Shown here in pieces: positions 25,217 to 39,109 of a stretch of 64,000 nt of DNA. The stretch lies in NCBI GenBank assembly GCA_017590115.1, contig JAGGNK010010337.1, positions 2,044,141-2,108,140 of the forward strand, in the 5' to 3' direction. How positions within the stretch are numbered: the stretch's first letter is position 1; each line of letters opens with the position of its first letter. Position numbers and translations under genes: made by a program. This DNA is from Montifringilla adamsi (Eukaryota; Chordata; Aves; Passeriformes; Passeridae). Under the pieces are notes generated by a model. The model had not been told where the DNA came from, searched no databases, and was given only the letters and a program-made list of their open reading frames with translations.

Positions 25217-28200
25217 ATCACTTCTTTTAGTCTTTGGTTATCAGACTGTGCTCCAGCTATAAGTAATCCTGAAATCATTTTCAAGTAAAAGTACTTTAAA
25301 TACTTTGTCTGATCAGGGACGTCTTCTGTAAGTGCTGAGTTAGGAACTTAAATGATGATTTCTCTTTCTATTTCAGTTTCCTACAGTGTTTGCTGCTGAT
25401 AACTAAGGCTTTGTTCTGTATTTCTGGCTTTTCACACCTGTGTCTGCAAAATGAACTTCCTGTCTAACAAGAACTCCATGAAAAGCAAAAAACAACATTT
25501 GTATTTCTGGTTTTTGCATTGTACAAGCTACTTGCTGTGCATAGGTCTTGCCCTGTTAATTAGAATTCTACATTCCCTGTGATCAGTTTTATTTGGATTC
25601 CATCAGGACGTTTGTTGTGGCTCCTTGAAAGTTGTCAGATAAAGAGTGGAAGTAACTCTAGAAGAAAATAAACTCAAGTTATTTGTAATATAAGAGCTAG
25701 AGCAGAAAATTTTCAGGGTTCCAAGTTCAGTGTTCTTATTTGGCTCTATGAATCACTGCTTTGAGTTTTTAAAAACCATTTGAGAATTGAATGCTTAGTG
25801 GGGAATTGAAAATGTGTTTTGAAAAACTTCCTTTTGCAACAGGCTGTAGGAAAAGATTATGACAGAAGAAAGGAGGGTGCTTTGCCAATAATGCAATAAA
25901 ATCACTTTCTAGTGACAAGAAATAAAATCAGTTATTGCATAGCTCAAGGCACTAATGACACCTCATTTAATGACCTTGTATTCCTTTCCTTCCACTCAGT
26001 TTACCCTACAAGAATTCAACAAAAAATTTTATAGCTTCAGAAATGAAGTTGACCTTACTATGAAGTATTTTTGACTTTAGTGATTTATATCGTACCTGTA
26101 ACCAAACAGAAAGCTGAGTTGTTTGTATGGAGTTTTGATGGTGGTTGTAAAACAGATTTGTGAATCTGTATGGTTTTTCTGGGAAGGATTTTCAGGCATG
26201 CTAGCTGACTAAGTCCAAAGGGTGATGTTAGTAAAGCAGCAGCTATTGATTTGCCATCATTTGGAAACATTCATGAGGAATACGAACTCAACAGATCTTT
26301 TTTTTCCCTTTGAATCCATGGGTAAAATATCTCTGTTCCTCTATTCAGGATGTTAAAATGTAGATCAGCAGTTTAGCTAGCAAGCAGCAAAAATAATTGC
26401 ATTTCACTTGTACTTTGGGGCATTTTTGGGGTCTGTAAGTCTGCCAGAATTCCAGATATTTCCTAACCTTTTCCTTCCGATAGTTTTATCATTACATCTT
26501 TATATTTAGTTATATAACGTTCTGTAGAAATATGTTATACTACTTCCCAGAGTTATGCTGTAAAATATTGTATGTTAAACTGTGGAAGTCACAAGAGAAT
26601 TTTGGCTTTTAACCTGAAAGAGATTTGAATTTGTCCACTATAATAATTGTCAAGTTATGGTGACTTTAAAATGTGAACAAATTGATGAATTTAAACAATC
26701 TGTCCAACTGGCCTCACTAGACCTTTCCTTCATTAACTCGATATTTCATATTTGTGGCTTGCTGGAAGTTGGAAAATACTTTTAAAAGATCAAGGACCAT
26801 CTTTCATCCTTAAAGACAATTAAGAGTTTATTCTGAATCCCTCATAAGGGTCAGTAACGTTTCATGGCATGTGGCACACGAGCACTGTAAAGAGCTCAAG
26901 GTAGTGCTGGTGTAGCCTTGATTATGGAAGAAACTCTGCCTGTTATTTTGAGAATGCATACTTTTGAAATGTGGGATTTTATTGAGGAGGCTCTTCTCTT
27001 TTTGTATCTTACAGAAAAAGCAGTTGCTGTCTGCACAGTGAATATCTTGTGCTTGGGCTTTGGTGTTTGGTCCTTTTCAGAAATTAATTTTAATGAACCC
27101 TCAAATTAATGTCTTTGAAATCGCAGTGACAGATCTGTGCCTGAATATTAGGTTACCTTATCTGCCAGGCATGACTGAGAGGTTGTGATTGCATCTTCAC
27201 AAGCACTGCATGAAGTTTTTATTGTGACAACAAGTTAGTGGTCCTGTCAACTTTACACCCCATATCTTGCCCTTCTGGCCATTAGTTTATGGCTTTCGCT
27301 CCATGGTTTGTGTTTCTCTGCTTTCACTGATGCTAGTGAAACAAAAGAATTTTCCAACAATTCAGATGTTGTTTGTAGTCTTTGTTTACATGAATTCTAA
27401 TCTTTATCACAGTTATTTTTTCTGTAGCACATTTCAGGACAAATGCTGAGTGGGTTAAACATCTGGTACCACTCCTGTTGGAGTTCTCTGTTTTCAGAAG
27501 ACAGACTTGCTTTCTGTGTTAAATTAAAGACTTTACCTCGAACATGGCAGCCTTTTTTCTGGTTTCTTAATCTAACAATGTGAATGATGCATTGACACAA
27601 ATGCCCTGATTTCCTTTAGTCTACCAAATATTTTATTGCAATTTGATACTTTTCTGCTTTATGAAGCCTTCTAACCAGGTAGAGGGATTCTTAGAAGTTT
27701 AGGATATTTTAAATGTATTATGAGAATCTCATGGAATTTTTAAAATTGTTAAGTAATTGTATTCATACTGTCATGTTAGTGCTTTTACTCAGAATTTTAT
27801 TTTGCCATTTTCTATTATGATACTGGTATATACATTATATTTCACTTAGAATTAACAGTATTCCTTTTTAGTTCACAGGTGGTGTCCCATAAATTCTCTC
27901 TCTCAAAAAAAAAAAAAAAAAGGAAATAAAAAAGGGGAAGGGAGCAAAAGTCAAAATCTGAATCTGTTTAATTTTGGTGCAATGTTAAGTGAAGTACATT
28001 GGTATCTTGCTTATTTGCCATACATCCTTGGGGAAAAAACCTCCTAAAACCCTACTATAACTCCTCTTTTGGTTGAGTTGCTGTGCAGTCATGTTATGCT
28101 TTTACATCAAAATATTTCAGTCATGGGAAGCTGCTGGAAACCACAGTCTTGACTTCTGCATTGTCTTTGTGAGTTTCCTGGTGTTAAATAATCCTAAACA

Positions 28201-28269
28201 CCAAGTGTACACTTTCTGAACTCAGTGTATTTGCTGTAGGGAAGGGACATGCAAAAGGAACCTCTCCCA

Positions 28270-28456
28270 GAAAAAAAAAAAAAAAATAAACCAAAAAAAA
28301 NGGAGCCCACCCCCCGAGGAGTTTCCCCCCAAAAAAAAAAAAAAAAAACAAAACAACAAAAAACAAACAAACAAACAAAAACAAAAAACCAAACAAACAA
28401 AAAAAAACAAACCAAAAAAACCAAAAAACAAACAAACAAAAAAACCCCCAAAAAAC
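28270..28456 (+). repeat. A-rich (AAAC)n-like low-complexity block with an ambiguous base
   Basis: About 190 bases are made almost only of A with scattered C (AAAC and AAAAAC units), interrupted near the start by a G/C-rich patch around a single N at 28301. The open frames on both strands across it encode only K/N/Q/T or F/L/V/C runs and are not genes. The mixture of homopolymers and an N suggests local sequence uncertainty as well as a true simple repeat. Confidence 0.85.
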
Positions 28457-31400
28457 CAACCCCAAAACATATCAAGTTACCATGGTGGTCTGGTCCTGTC
28501 CTGTTCTGATAATTTGGTTATGCAAGGAATAACTTGCAAGTTGGAGGCTTCAGGATGGCAAGGTTAAGTAGTATTATCTGTAAACAGTGCATTTTACAAG
28601 AAAAACACAGAGCCTGCAGTGTCTAATCTTTGACTTCTTTACCTTCCAAATCTTTGTGAACGTTGCAGATTATAGTAAAGATTGTGTCTTTGCTTTTCCT
28701 TTTACAATATGAAATTATTAGTTACTTGTTTTACTGAGACACTTTGAATTTCTATGCTACTATATATATGTCAGGTAATCTGAATTTAGTATTCTTGCAG
28801 GCATAATATTGGAAACAATGGTATAGTTTGCATTTTTTTTTGAAGGGAAGCATATAGGACACCACCTGTTAATAAAAGATAAAACTGTTAATGCTAAGGG
28901 AGTTAAAAAGTGTAAATTATTATCATAATAGGTAGACTATGCTGAAATCAAATGACATGCCATGGAACCAAAACTTCCATAATCTTTTCTCCTTTTAGCA
29001 GTTAGGCTATACTGCTGTTATTATCACATTGATAATGTAGCTGGAATTATTCTAGTTAGCCCTGGAAAGAAATTAAGGATGAAATCCTGTCTTTTTGCTT
29101 AGTATATACAATATATCTTTCCTGTACAACATTCAAGCTGCTTTGAAGCACTCTAGGGACCTTCCCCTTTACTGTGCTAAGAGAGGGGAAAGAAGCAAGT
29201 TGTCCTCCTTAACAGAAATAACTCTTCATGAAACTTGAAAGCAACAATCAGACTAATGAAGGGATCCTAAAGCTCAAGGACACACATTCACTGAATTAGT
29301 TCTTGACTTATTCTGAGAAAAGGTGGTGGTGTGTGTATCTTCAAAAGGGCAGTATGGTTTGTTGAAACTTTGATTTAGCGCTACATATCATTCCTCTTGA
29401 TTCTCTCCTGGTTGTAATGCTGATTAATCTTCTTGCCTCAGGCAAACCACTTTACCTTCCCTTGTCTTTGTGTTCCACCTCAGCTGGGGAAACACCAAGG
29501 AAGTCCTTACTAGCCTATCTCCATATATTTCTATTTCAATGGTTCTTACACACCACTGTGTTATGGGCTCGTGTGTCTTGTTCTGCCTGCTGTGGGTGCA
29601 GCATCCTCCTGAGCTGTGGCAGGTGGGAAATGTTGACTATTACCTAGCAACTGCTTCCAGTAAATGCAAAGAATATGTTTCTGATCACAAAACCCAGCTT
29701 GTTCCTTCCATGTTAAATTTTGTCATCATTTTCACAGTGGTGAGTTCATTAAACTCTCTTTACAACCATGGCCATAACAGAGACTGATGAATAAGTACCT
29801 GTACCTTGGTATTTGAGGTGTTTTTCCACAATCAATTTTTTAAAAGTTAATTCCTTCATTAAAGATATTTCAATGGTTTAACTATGACTTGTATTTTCAG
29901 CTGTTTAGGACAAATACTAGTACCATACTCTGTTAAATAGAGTATTTTTCTCTTCAGTTCATGTTTCCTGGGAATTTCTTCCTTACTTAATTGCCTGGTC
30001 TCTCTTAATCTGGTTCACTGTTCCCTGAGGATGCTTGAGAGGATCTTGTAATCAGTTGTTCAGTAGCCTGTAATGAGCAAATTTAAAAAAAAAGCTATAA
30101 GAACAATGTTTAAGCTTTGTAAATATTTTTTTTTGTTGTTTTCCCTTTTTGACAAATAATATAATGATCATAAAAAATGTTCCGGTTGATGTGACCCCAT
30201 TTCTGGTCTCATTAAATTGGCTCGTGTCTGTTAGTGGTTGGGTTTATGAGCTCATATTAACCCTGAGGGATTTGGAGTGCAAACAAGAGTTTAATATTAA
30301 GCTGAAGTGTGACTGTTAACAATTCCAGTTGTTTTGTTTTGCTTCTCACAGTATTTCAGAGAACGTGGTAAAGTGAAAATATATATATACACACATAAAC
30401 ATACCTATTGTTTTATTTAGGGCAATATACATAAAGGACTATATGTAATATTTTACTTGTTTCTAAAGAAAGAACTTTTAATTGTCCTGCCCATGTAAAC
30501 TATGCTTCAGGTATTTGAATTTTGCATTTTGCTAATTGTCAATACTTTATTGTTGAATTTGGTCTAGGAACTATAGAAAATATTTGGTCCAATATAGAAA
30601 ATTTTGTCCAATTTGGAAGTATGGAAAACATCTGCATCAAGAATACAATATTCTCTTCATCTAAAGTTATGGAAATATTTTTCCAATATCTTAAATGTCA
30701 GCAGCACTGATGTCAGGATAAAGATTAAACAAGAGCACACCAGGGAAAAGCTGACAAAATTATTGAAGGAAAAAGGAAGAACTAGGCAATAGTATCCAAG
30801 TGATAGAGGCTGTTCAATGGATGGCATGATCGGTGAAAACAAAGTTTTGGGAAGTGCTATAGAGCAAAAAATATCTTGTTCAGTATCAGCTGTGCACAAA
30901 TCAGCAGTTTGATGTATTATGTGTTACACAACTCAGCTCTGGGATAACTGTGGTAGTGGGAAGGGATGAAAGTAAAGGGCAGCAAATACTCTAATTGGAA
31001 AGCAGAGAAATCTGCTAACAATGTGTATTCAGGTTGTTAACCTTGCTTGCCAGGATCCCAGAGTAAGGGCGCCTTTGTTTGTTTGCAGCTGACTTGATTT
31101 CTGGGCCAGAGATTCCTATGCTCTGTGCCATTGATGCAAAATGACACTTTTTACTTTATTTTTGAAACTTTTTAAGTTTAAAATCCAAGTTTCAAAATGA
31201 ATTTGCTTTAGTATTTTAAGTTAATATTTCAAGCATAATATCTGCTATGCTGGCCTGTCTTTGAGGCTTAAAGGCAGTGGCCTTCTGAATATTGCAAGTG
31301 TCCAGTCTGCAGCAGTGAAGAGTCCTTCATTCACAGGTGTTTGAGCTGGTTTCTCAATCTTGAGACTATCACTGAGGTCCCCAGGCTTCCAGATTTCAAG

Positions 31401-32717
31401 TAACAATCCTTTACAGCTACTATTGTTTAGCACTTTCTTAGGTTCCAGTGCACCCAGCCGCAAGTCAGGAGGGAGAATTATAGAAGAGCCATATATCTGC
31501 ATAATTTTATGATGTTTTGACAGAAATTTCTCTCAATAATGGTTCAGCCACACAGCTAATTTTTTTCCATCTCATTTAGAAGCAAACAAACTTTTCTCAA
31601 GCCTGTCTTCCCGTGGCACAGTCCCTGTGTGGAGGCGTAAGGGCTGTGTTTATGTCATGAGAGTGAATCAGGAAGCCATTAGATGGGAACACTCCTGGCT
31701 TAGTCTAACCCCCTATTGCTCTTGGCTAAAGTGTCAGGAGCAACCTGGAAAGCAATCAGCTGCTTACTGCCAGGGGAAAATAAGATATTTTGTCCTGCTC
31801 CAAAGGGCTGGAATGGTACTGGACGTTCTCTGTTTAACTGCTGGATAAGAGGTTGATCTCAGTAACTTTGAAAATGTATTTTTTTTCCTTGGTAAAATGT
31901 GCAAACAGTCCAACTGATTTAACTGCTGCACAGCTGCCCTGCTGTGATTGAGGAGGTATTTTAAAGTGCATATTGGTCCCAGCATTGTTGTACTGCAGTT
32001 CTGCTTGCTGCAAATACAAGATGCTCAGTCAATGCTTAAATTGAAGATTTTTTACTACTTAAGTTAACAGCTTGATATCATTTTAAACGCCTCAACATAT
32101 TCCAAAACAATCTTGATGGATTTTCCAGCATCTAAAAAGTGATACTGCTCTTTGCTCGCCAATTAAATTTCAGTGTGTGTATGTATGTGTTTGTGGAAGA
32201 AGCAGGGAAAGTTTTTGGACAGTTCTGACGTTCTTTCAATTAATATTTTGGTAAAGCATTTGTCTATCCTTTTAATTTGACACAGAATAGGGGTACGTAT
32301 GACATACATTTAATGTACTGGTTATAGTGCAAAAGCACAGAAAATTTTATTTCAGCTTACTCTTCTAGCAAACCTGTGCAGGGTTTTGTGTTTCCAGAAA
32401 GAAGCCTAAAACTACATTTGGAAGAAGTAAAATGGGCTCCATACATTTCAGAAACTTATGGCCTTTCTGTGTTCTGTTTACCTCTGTCATTTGTTGGCAT
32501 TTGTCCAATGATCCCTCCTCTTTGAGGAGTATAACTTTTTTTACATATAACCTTTCTCTCTCCATTGTGTCTCATGAAATGTTTTAGCTTTATTGCTTTT
32601 TCCACTTTGTATACACCATGCTTTTGACAATAACACTTGAGATTAGATTTTCTTAGAATTGCTTAAAGACAGGTTGCAAAAAAACCCAAAGCTAAGGGGG
32701 AGGTTGTGCCCTTGTTG

Positions 32718-33060
32718 GAATCATAGAATCGCTTGAATTGGAAGATGCCTTAAAATGATCTAGTTCCAATCCCCTGAACAGGGACATCTCCCACTAGGCC
32801 AGGTTGCTCAGAGCTCCATCTGGCCTGGCTTTGAACATTTCCAGGGATGGGGCATCCAGAGCTTCTCTGGGCAACCTGTGCCAGTGCCTCATCACCCTCA
32901 CAGTAAAGAATTGTTTTTTCTAATATCTAATCTAAAACTCTCGGTTTGAAGCCATTCCCTTTATCCTGTCATGCTCTTGTAAATAATTTATCTCCACCTT
33001 TTTGTGGGTTCCCTTTAGGTATTGGAAGTCCACAATTAGGTCACACAGCTTTGAGTGTTG
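32718..33060 (-). mobile_element. CR1 LINE, 3' fragment, minus orientation
   Basis: Read on the plus strand, this is the reverse complement of a CR1 3' end. It starts GGAATCATAGAATCGCTTG, continues through ATTGGAAGATGCC, CAGGTTGCTCAGAGCTCCATC, a GGATGGGGCATCCAGAGCTTC block, TGGGCAACCTGTGCCAGTGC and a GGTATTGGAAGTCCACAATTAGGTC block. Similarity fades after about 33050, though decayed sequence may extend to about 33170. There is no coding capacity. Confidence 0.9.
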
Positions 33061-34546
33061 TATCTCTTTTTCCCCTTCTCTTCAGCATTTCATTTGGATC
33101 CCCCTCAACATGTGCTTGCAATTGCACCTGTGCCCTTGTAAAACAATGCTTACAGGGAGGCCCTGTATGAAGGCCAGGCCTTTTGCACTTTTCGTATGCC
33201 TCTACCTGTTTCATATTCTGAAGAAATGCCTTTGGCAAATATGATCACCTCAGCATTAAATGGATCGGGAAAGAGGAAATGGATATGATGGAACATGCAT
33301 AATACTTCACAAATGTGATACAGGAACTGTACCTGCTTCCTGCAGGTATATTAACCTTCATTTTATTTGAACCCATAAAGAGCCTCCAATCACTCTTGCC
33401 CCCAGAGTAAAAGAGTGCTACTTCTCAATTTAGTTCCTTAAGAAATCTATAACTAGAAGTGAGTTTAGTTTTATATGTCAAAGAGCATCAGTGGTGAAAA
33501 CGGCCCATTAACAGCTCTGTGTACATACCTGCAGCTCGTTAGGACAGTTTTCAACTCCAGTCAGATAAATGTGGTACAGATGGCTTATTTACTACAGTAG
33601 AAGAGAAGATATGTTAGGATTTCAGGCATTCTTTTATGTCAGAAATAGTAAAACTTTTTGCTAATAGGCACTAAAATGCTGCTGATATTTGCCTTAACAC
33701 TATTCTCCAAGCTTTTTTCTTTGGTTGTTTGGAAGCTGAAAGCTCTGAGTGCTGTCACTGTTAGGTGCCTGTGCAAGGGGTAACCAAGTGGTTCGCTGAC
33801 CCGTGTGTAAAACAGTTATGAAAGGCTATCCTGACCAATGGTAGAGTGACACAGAGATTGTTTAGCATGACCCTGAGCATTCCTTTGGGAAACTCTTCTT
33901 CAGTTTTCAGGAAATATGAAATTAGAATGTTGAATGAATTTTGTATGCCTGTGCAAGGAGATTTTTTCTCAACAGCTTAGGTTTGCAAATTAGGTAAAAG
34001 GGAAATAGGATTTCTAGGATTGGTTATCAAGGTATTGCATTTGTTTTTCCCAAAGCTGAAGCTGCAGAACAAATTAACTGGAGTTCTGAGTACAGTTGGC
34101 TGAGAAATGGTTCTTCTGTTTGAGTAGTTGTGATTGTAAATGTATTTGTTTTACCTCTGCATAAAGATGTTTCTTACTTGTTCCACTTAAAAATTTGAAA
34201 CCAGCAGAGGAAGATCTTCCACTGAGAGCTTCTGTCTGCAAGAATATCCCTCAAAGTGGGGACTTGAGCCCAAGTTCATTATAAATGCCCTAATATTTTC
34301 CTGGGTAAATATGTATATGTGTATTGATAGGCAAATTGTTCCAGCTGAATTTATTGCATGAGACAAATGTTGGAACAGCAAATATCTAGCAAATGAAATG
34401 TGAAGTTAAAATGTTAAAAAAACAACTTAATGATCTGAATGAGGAGATGTATGGACAGATATTAACCCACAGGTATACACGTATGCATGCATATGCTCCC
34501 TTAATTGGGACTGCAAATTAAGTCTGATACATAAAAACCGGATCTG

Positions 34547-34550
<4 letters not shown>

Positions 34551-34574
<24 letters not shown>
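34551..34574 (+). repeat. Poly(A) run, 24 bases
   Basis: A simple homopolymer followed by a G-rich patch. No retroposon is identifiable upstream of it. Confidence 0.9.
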
Positions 34575-34577
<3 letters not shown>

Positions 34578-36759
34578 AGGGGGGAGAATGGGATGGAGAG
34601 GAGCAATAAAATTCCTCAGAAAACAGCCTGCCACTTATAGATCTGATGTATTAAACAGCATTTTGTTATGTGATTTGTAGTCTCATGCATCTGGTAGTTA
34701 CTTTTTTCTCTGAAGTATCATGACATTTGATTTCAACTATGTGTTTCAATAAATAACATAATGGCTTCATTTGCATGTGCCCTGTCATGGTTTCACTCCT
34801 GCTATCACCAGCTATCATTTCATGCAGCTGTGAAGTGCAGGAAAATCTAGTTCCAGTAAGGTTATGCTTGGTGCAAAATCCACCCATATATTTAACAGAT
34901 CAGGGATGCTGTGATACCAAGGTGATATTTCTTGAGTAGAGAAAGAGGATGAGACTATCCTTGTCAGCCTCATGGAACCAATGACACTTTTATCAATATT
35001 GCTCTTCAAAACCTCACTATGGAGACTTTGACCTGAGTAGTGCAGTCTGGAATACCTCAAGCCCTCAAAACTTCCAAGTTCAGGTCAGATGTCTGTGGGG
35101 TCGCAGTGGTGTGAAAAAGGGTGGGAAGGGAAAAAACATAAGCACATAACTTTGGTTGTCAGTAAATATATGAAAAAATACAGACAGAAGATATTTAATG
35201 ATGTTTTTACTGATCCAGTTGAAGTAAGCTTGCAGCATGTAGAATTGATACCCCTCCACCCCTGCATCCTACATAGAGAATTCAATGTATCTTTAAAGTG
35301 TGAAGTTGTGCTGGACTGCTCTTGTTTTGCTCATGCTTTCTTTATATCTTTCAATGCATGTTTTTTGATCAGCTTTAAATTAAGTTCAGTGGTATTTCTT
35401 TTCTGCTCTCCACTGGAAATGGATGGTGTTTGCCTTCAGTACACAGCAGTAGTGAGAGGCAGGAAATAAGAGACATTATCTCCTTTCGTTTGAGGAACAG
35501 AGGCACCTATCAGTGCCTTTTGAAGAGTGTGTCTGTTGAAATTATTAATTTCTGCAGTGTATTGAAGAGGAATGATGAATCTTTCCCCAAGCAGGAATTG
35601 CATGTTTGGATCTTGTCTTCTGAATTCAGAAGGAAGGTTCAGCTGCTTTTCTCTTAGTTGGATAATGTCCAGGCTAAGAATGAATTTAATGAAATAATAA
35701 TTTTGGGAGAGAGGGACATTAGAGAGTGAAACTACATTTCTCTCCAAGTTAGAGATTGCCCAAAATACACAGTGTTAAGCCTGTAAGATGTTTTAAATTT
35801 AGTATTTGGGTTTCAGCACGTTGTTTGAGTCCTTCCAGGAACATGTGTCAGGTGAGAAGTGGAATCTAAATTACACTTCTTTTTCTTGCAAACAATGTGC
35901 CAAGTTAGTGCTGAGATTGCTGCCTTTTTTTGTATTAGTGGCAGCTACAGAAAAGTACATCTTGATTGAGACCTGAAGCTTGAAAAGCTGTTGAGCAGCT
36001 GCTTTGAAAATTTTATGAAGTGATGAAAAGCCTATAATGAAGCTAAATTGGTTTATCCTTGTACTCTGGATAATAGTAAAACAGAAATCACATAGAAAAC
36101 TGGATCTACTTTATTTGCTTCTCTATACAGTGGAGTCAGTTATCTCATTTTCTGTTTACATGATTGCAGCAGAAGAGGTTTTTTAATCAAACACAAACTT
36201 TTTCTTTCCCATGAAGACCTTGCTCTCATAATACAGGCTGCAAAAGGGAAACTAAAAGAATATTCAGTGAATAAGTAACTTTATTTTGTGTTTCACACAT
36301 GTATTTTCCATTTGTGTGGAAATTCTCTTTTCTCACAGTAATTTGTATGAAATAAATTCCTTTAGCTAAAGCTGATGACAATAACAGACTTAATATGATG
36401 CAATAATTCTTTGCTTCCATTTCTGATATATTTTCAAATCCAATTTGCTTGATGTGCTGTGAGGTGCCATAAGGGACTATAAGAGGACAAAACCCTAGTT
36501 CCACTCATCCTTTAATTGTTTTTTTAATGCAAAAAACTGTTCTCCCATAAAACATCCATTTAGTCGTATTTGGTGCCAGAGGCCAATTCATTGAACCTAG
36601 GATGTATTATTGCAAAACAATGGTGTTCACTACACTTCTGTGCTCTGTTAGCTGTCTTCCAGATTGTTTGATGGCCACTAAGCATTTATTATTGCTAAAT
36701 AAATAATTAAGGAGGGATAATTGGCTTATTTTTGTGGAATGATACCAGAATGATGTGCC

Positions 36760-36793
36760 TTTTTTTTTTCTTTTTCTTTTTTTTTTTTTTTTT
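36760..36793 (+). repeat. T-rich homopolymer tract
   Basis: T runs interrupted twice by a single C. It is a simple sequence with no gene context. Confidence 0.85.
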
Positions 36794-36979
36794 GGAAAAC
36801 ATCCTTGCTCTGTTTTAATGCACTGCAGAATGTGGAGCCTGCATGCCCTTATGAATCATGGTTAGTTAGCTCATTTGTGCCAGAAATTCACTGACAGCGA
36901 TCCAAACCCTGCTCTTGCTAAATGAAGAGGAATAAATAGAAATAGATATTCTGTTTCATTCTACTCATTTAGGGGGGGG

Positions 36980-36986
36980 NNNNNNN
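36980..36986. other. Sequence gap (7 N)
   Basis: Seven N bases directly follow a run of eight G. This is probably an unresolved homopolymer or assembly gap rather than biology. Confidence 0.95.
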
Positions 36987-38812
36987 CATCATTTGTAATA
37001 TTCTCTGGGTCTGTGTAAAAGCCACTCGGTTCTATCCTCAGGGGTTTGTAATTCTTTTCACTTTCTCCCTTGTGAAGGTGGAGATTGACACCTGGGCACC
37101 TCAGCCAGATTTGCTCCCTCCCTTGCTCCTCTTTCACACCTGATATTCTGAATTGCTGTGAACAGCAGTGAGGTGAAAAGTCCTCGCTAATGAATTATTT
37201 CCCAGGAAGGAGCAATCTGTGGGATTCCTAATCCACTCATCTCTACTTTTTCCAGGAAACGAGGCTGTGCTGGTTTCTTCACCTCATTCAGTCTTGTGAA
37301 GGACCCTCCTGAACTCTTGTGTATTTCAGATCTTGGAATCCAATTGCTTTGGATTTTATATTTTAATGAGCGTGTTCTAGTTCAGGCATTCTTCACACTT
37401 CATCTGTTGTCCATCATTCAAAAGCAACTCTATAGTAGTAAAAATAACCATTCATTTCCTTTTTGCTTTTCCTATTTGGCCCTTAGAACTCTTCTCAGGA
37501 TTGCTTGGAAAAATTTTAGTTTTTTGCTTTTCTCCACTATTGTGTTACGGTAGCATCTGCAAGTTCCAATCAAGATGAGAACACTGTGTGCAATGCTCAG
37601 TACAAACCCAAGGAAGTGTCACTTAGGCTAAGCAGAGAGTTTAGCAAGAGAGAAGGATGGCAGGAGGAAATAGTAGGAAAGCAAAGAGTGAAGCTCAGCT
37701 TTTGAAATTTCTGTTTGAATGTATCCACTAGATTGGTCTTTTGCTCTGAGTAACATTATTGTGCCTGGAAAGCCACACAAGTTTTAAGAAATGCAGCAAA
37801 TAAAAGTCTGTTCACAGCAGCCCATCAAGTCTCTATAGATAAGTAGGGCAAAAGAGAAAAATATTAGATTACTCTTTTTGATATGAAATTAAGCACAAAG
37901 CTTACAACCTTAGACAAGAGTTACTCAGAAAAAGTTGGGAAGGGCATATTATATTACTGAACCTGTGTAGTCAGTCCAGACCCATGGATAAAAGGGATTT
38001 GCCAGGGTGCCTCTGTCTGTTGGGTAATGGTTCTTGCACCATTCTGGCCATCTTGGTGGTATTTGTTCTTGAAAAATGAATTCTGTGAAGAGCATTGCTT
38101 ATGGAATGGAAAGAATTCAAAGTTGGAAATAATCTTAAACATCTTTTGTTTAAACAGATATACAATCTACGCCATGCCTGGGCAGTGTTTCCTTGCATCC
38201 CACAGTGCGCTCTCCAAGCCCTGGAACTTCACAGCAATTCACTGTGCATTCAAATGTCCATTAATACATTCAAGGAGTGAAATCCTTTCTTAACTGCCAA
38301 GGATAGGAAAATCTATTGATACCAGTGAAGGAAGTATTTCCTAGAATTCCTTCCTAAAATTGTATGGTCTTGAGATTTAATGTTTGGTTTAGGAATAGTT
38401 TGTCATCATTGTTTAAGTCATCAGCTTTAAACATAAGTAAGCTGTTTTATTATTTACTCATCTTTCTTGCCAGCATTGGATGCCAATAGAAGACTTCATT
38501 CTAAACAAACAACTGTCTGCATTACTGCTGGAGGAAACATTATTAAACTATTTTTTCCTGTTTTCCAGTCAAAAAATATATAACCTCTTTCTGAACCATC
38601 TTCCTCTAAGTTTCCATCCATTTAGCACAGTAAAGTTGTGTTGTACATCCATAGTATTGTTTTGCAAATATGACCTCTATTTCTGTGGTGTTTGGTTTGG
38701 CCTGTAGCAGCAATGCACAATACAATGAAAATGCCAGAGTCAAAAGATGAAATGAAGTTGTTTGGTTGCAAGCAAACAGTTCTGATAAGCTTATTCCTTT
38801 GCTTTAGTCCAT

Positions 38813-38818
38813 TTTATT
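38813..38818 (-). terminator. Possible polyadenylation signal of the small minus-strand gene
   Basis: The plus strand reads TTTATT, which is AATAAA on the minus strand. It lies about 290 bases past the stop codon of the candidate minus-strand gene, a normal distance for a poly(A) signal. AATAAA is frequent in AT-rich DNA, so position is the only support. Confidence 0.3.
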
Positions 38819-39109
38819 TCATTAACAGAACCTTAGGTTTTATAACAATTGATATAAAAAAGAGGAAATTCTTAATACATTAAAGCACCAAGTTTTTGTT
38901 AGTGGACTGGAGTAATTTTAAAAAGTAATGGAACCAGTCTCCTTGGAACTAAACAAAGATTTGCTACAGTTCTGTCCATGTGGATGTGAATTCACCTCGT
39001 TGGCACAAAGAGTATTGTCAGGGAAGGCCACTCCTTTCCACACTTTCCCCAGGAATACTGTGTCAGTCTCTTCTCCTGCACTGTGCTGACAAGTGACTTC
39101 CTGCAAATG

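Larger units (their letters stand above)
24067..32717. other. Non-genic interval with low-complexity runs
   Basis: No gene is recognised. The interval contains a run of 26 T (25187-25212), A-rich runs near 24494 and 27905, and a long A/C-rich block with an N at 28270-28456. Reading frames across that block are pure low complexity. Elsewhere the sequence is AT-rich with no identifiable repeat family. Confidence 0.6.
33061..38812. other. Non-genic interval with a sequence gap
   Basis: No gene is recognised. It contains a 24-base A run (34551-34574), a T-rich run (36760-36793), an N gap at 36980-36986 and a repeat-free block at about 36560-36960 that could be conserved. The frame of 126 codons from 35089 on the plus strand has no domain or splice context. 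Confidence 0.55.

Noticed and set aside
28184..28509. Frames of 82-93 codons on both strands rich in F/V/C or K/N/T
   Set aside because: They translate an A/C-rich simple repeat including an N.
35089..35469. 126-codon plus-strand frame
   Set aside because: No domain, no splice sites in register, and a biased C/F/S composition typical of random frames.
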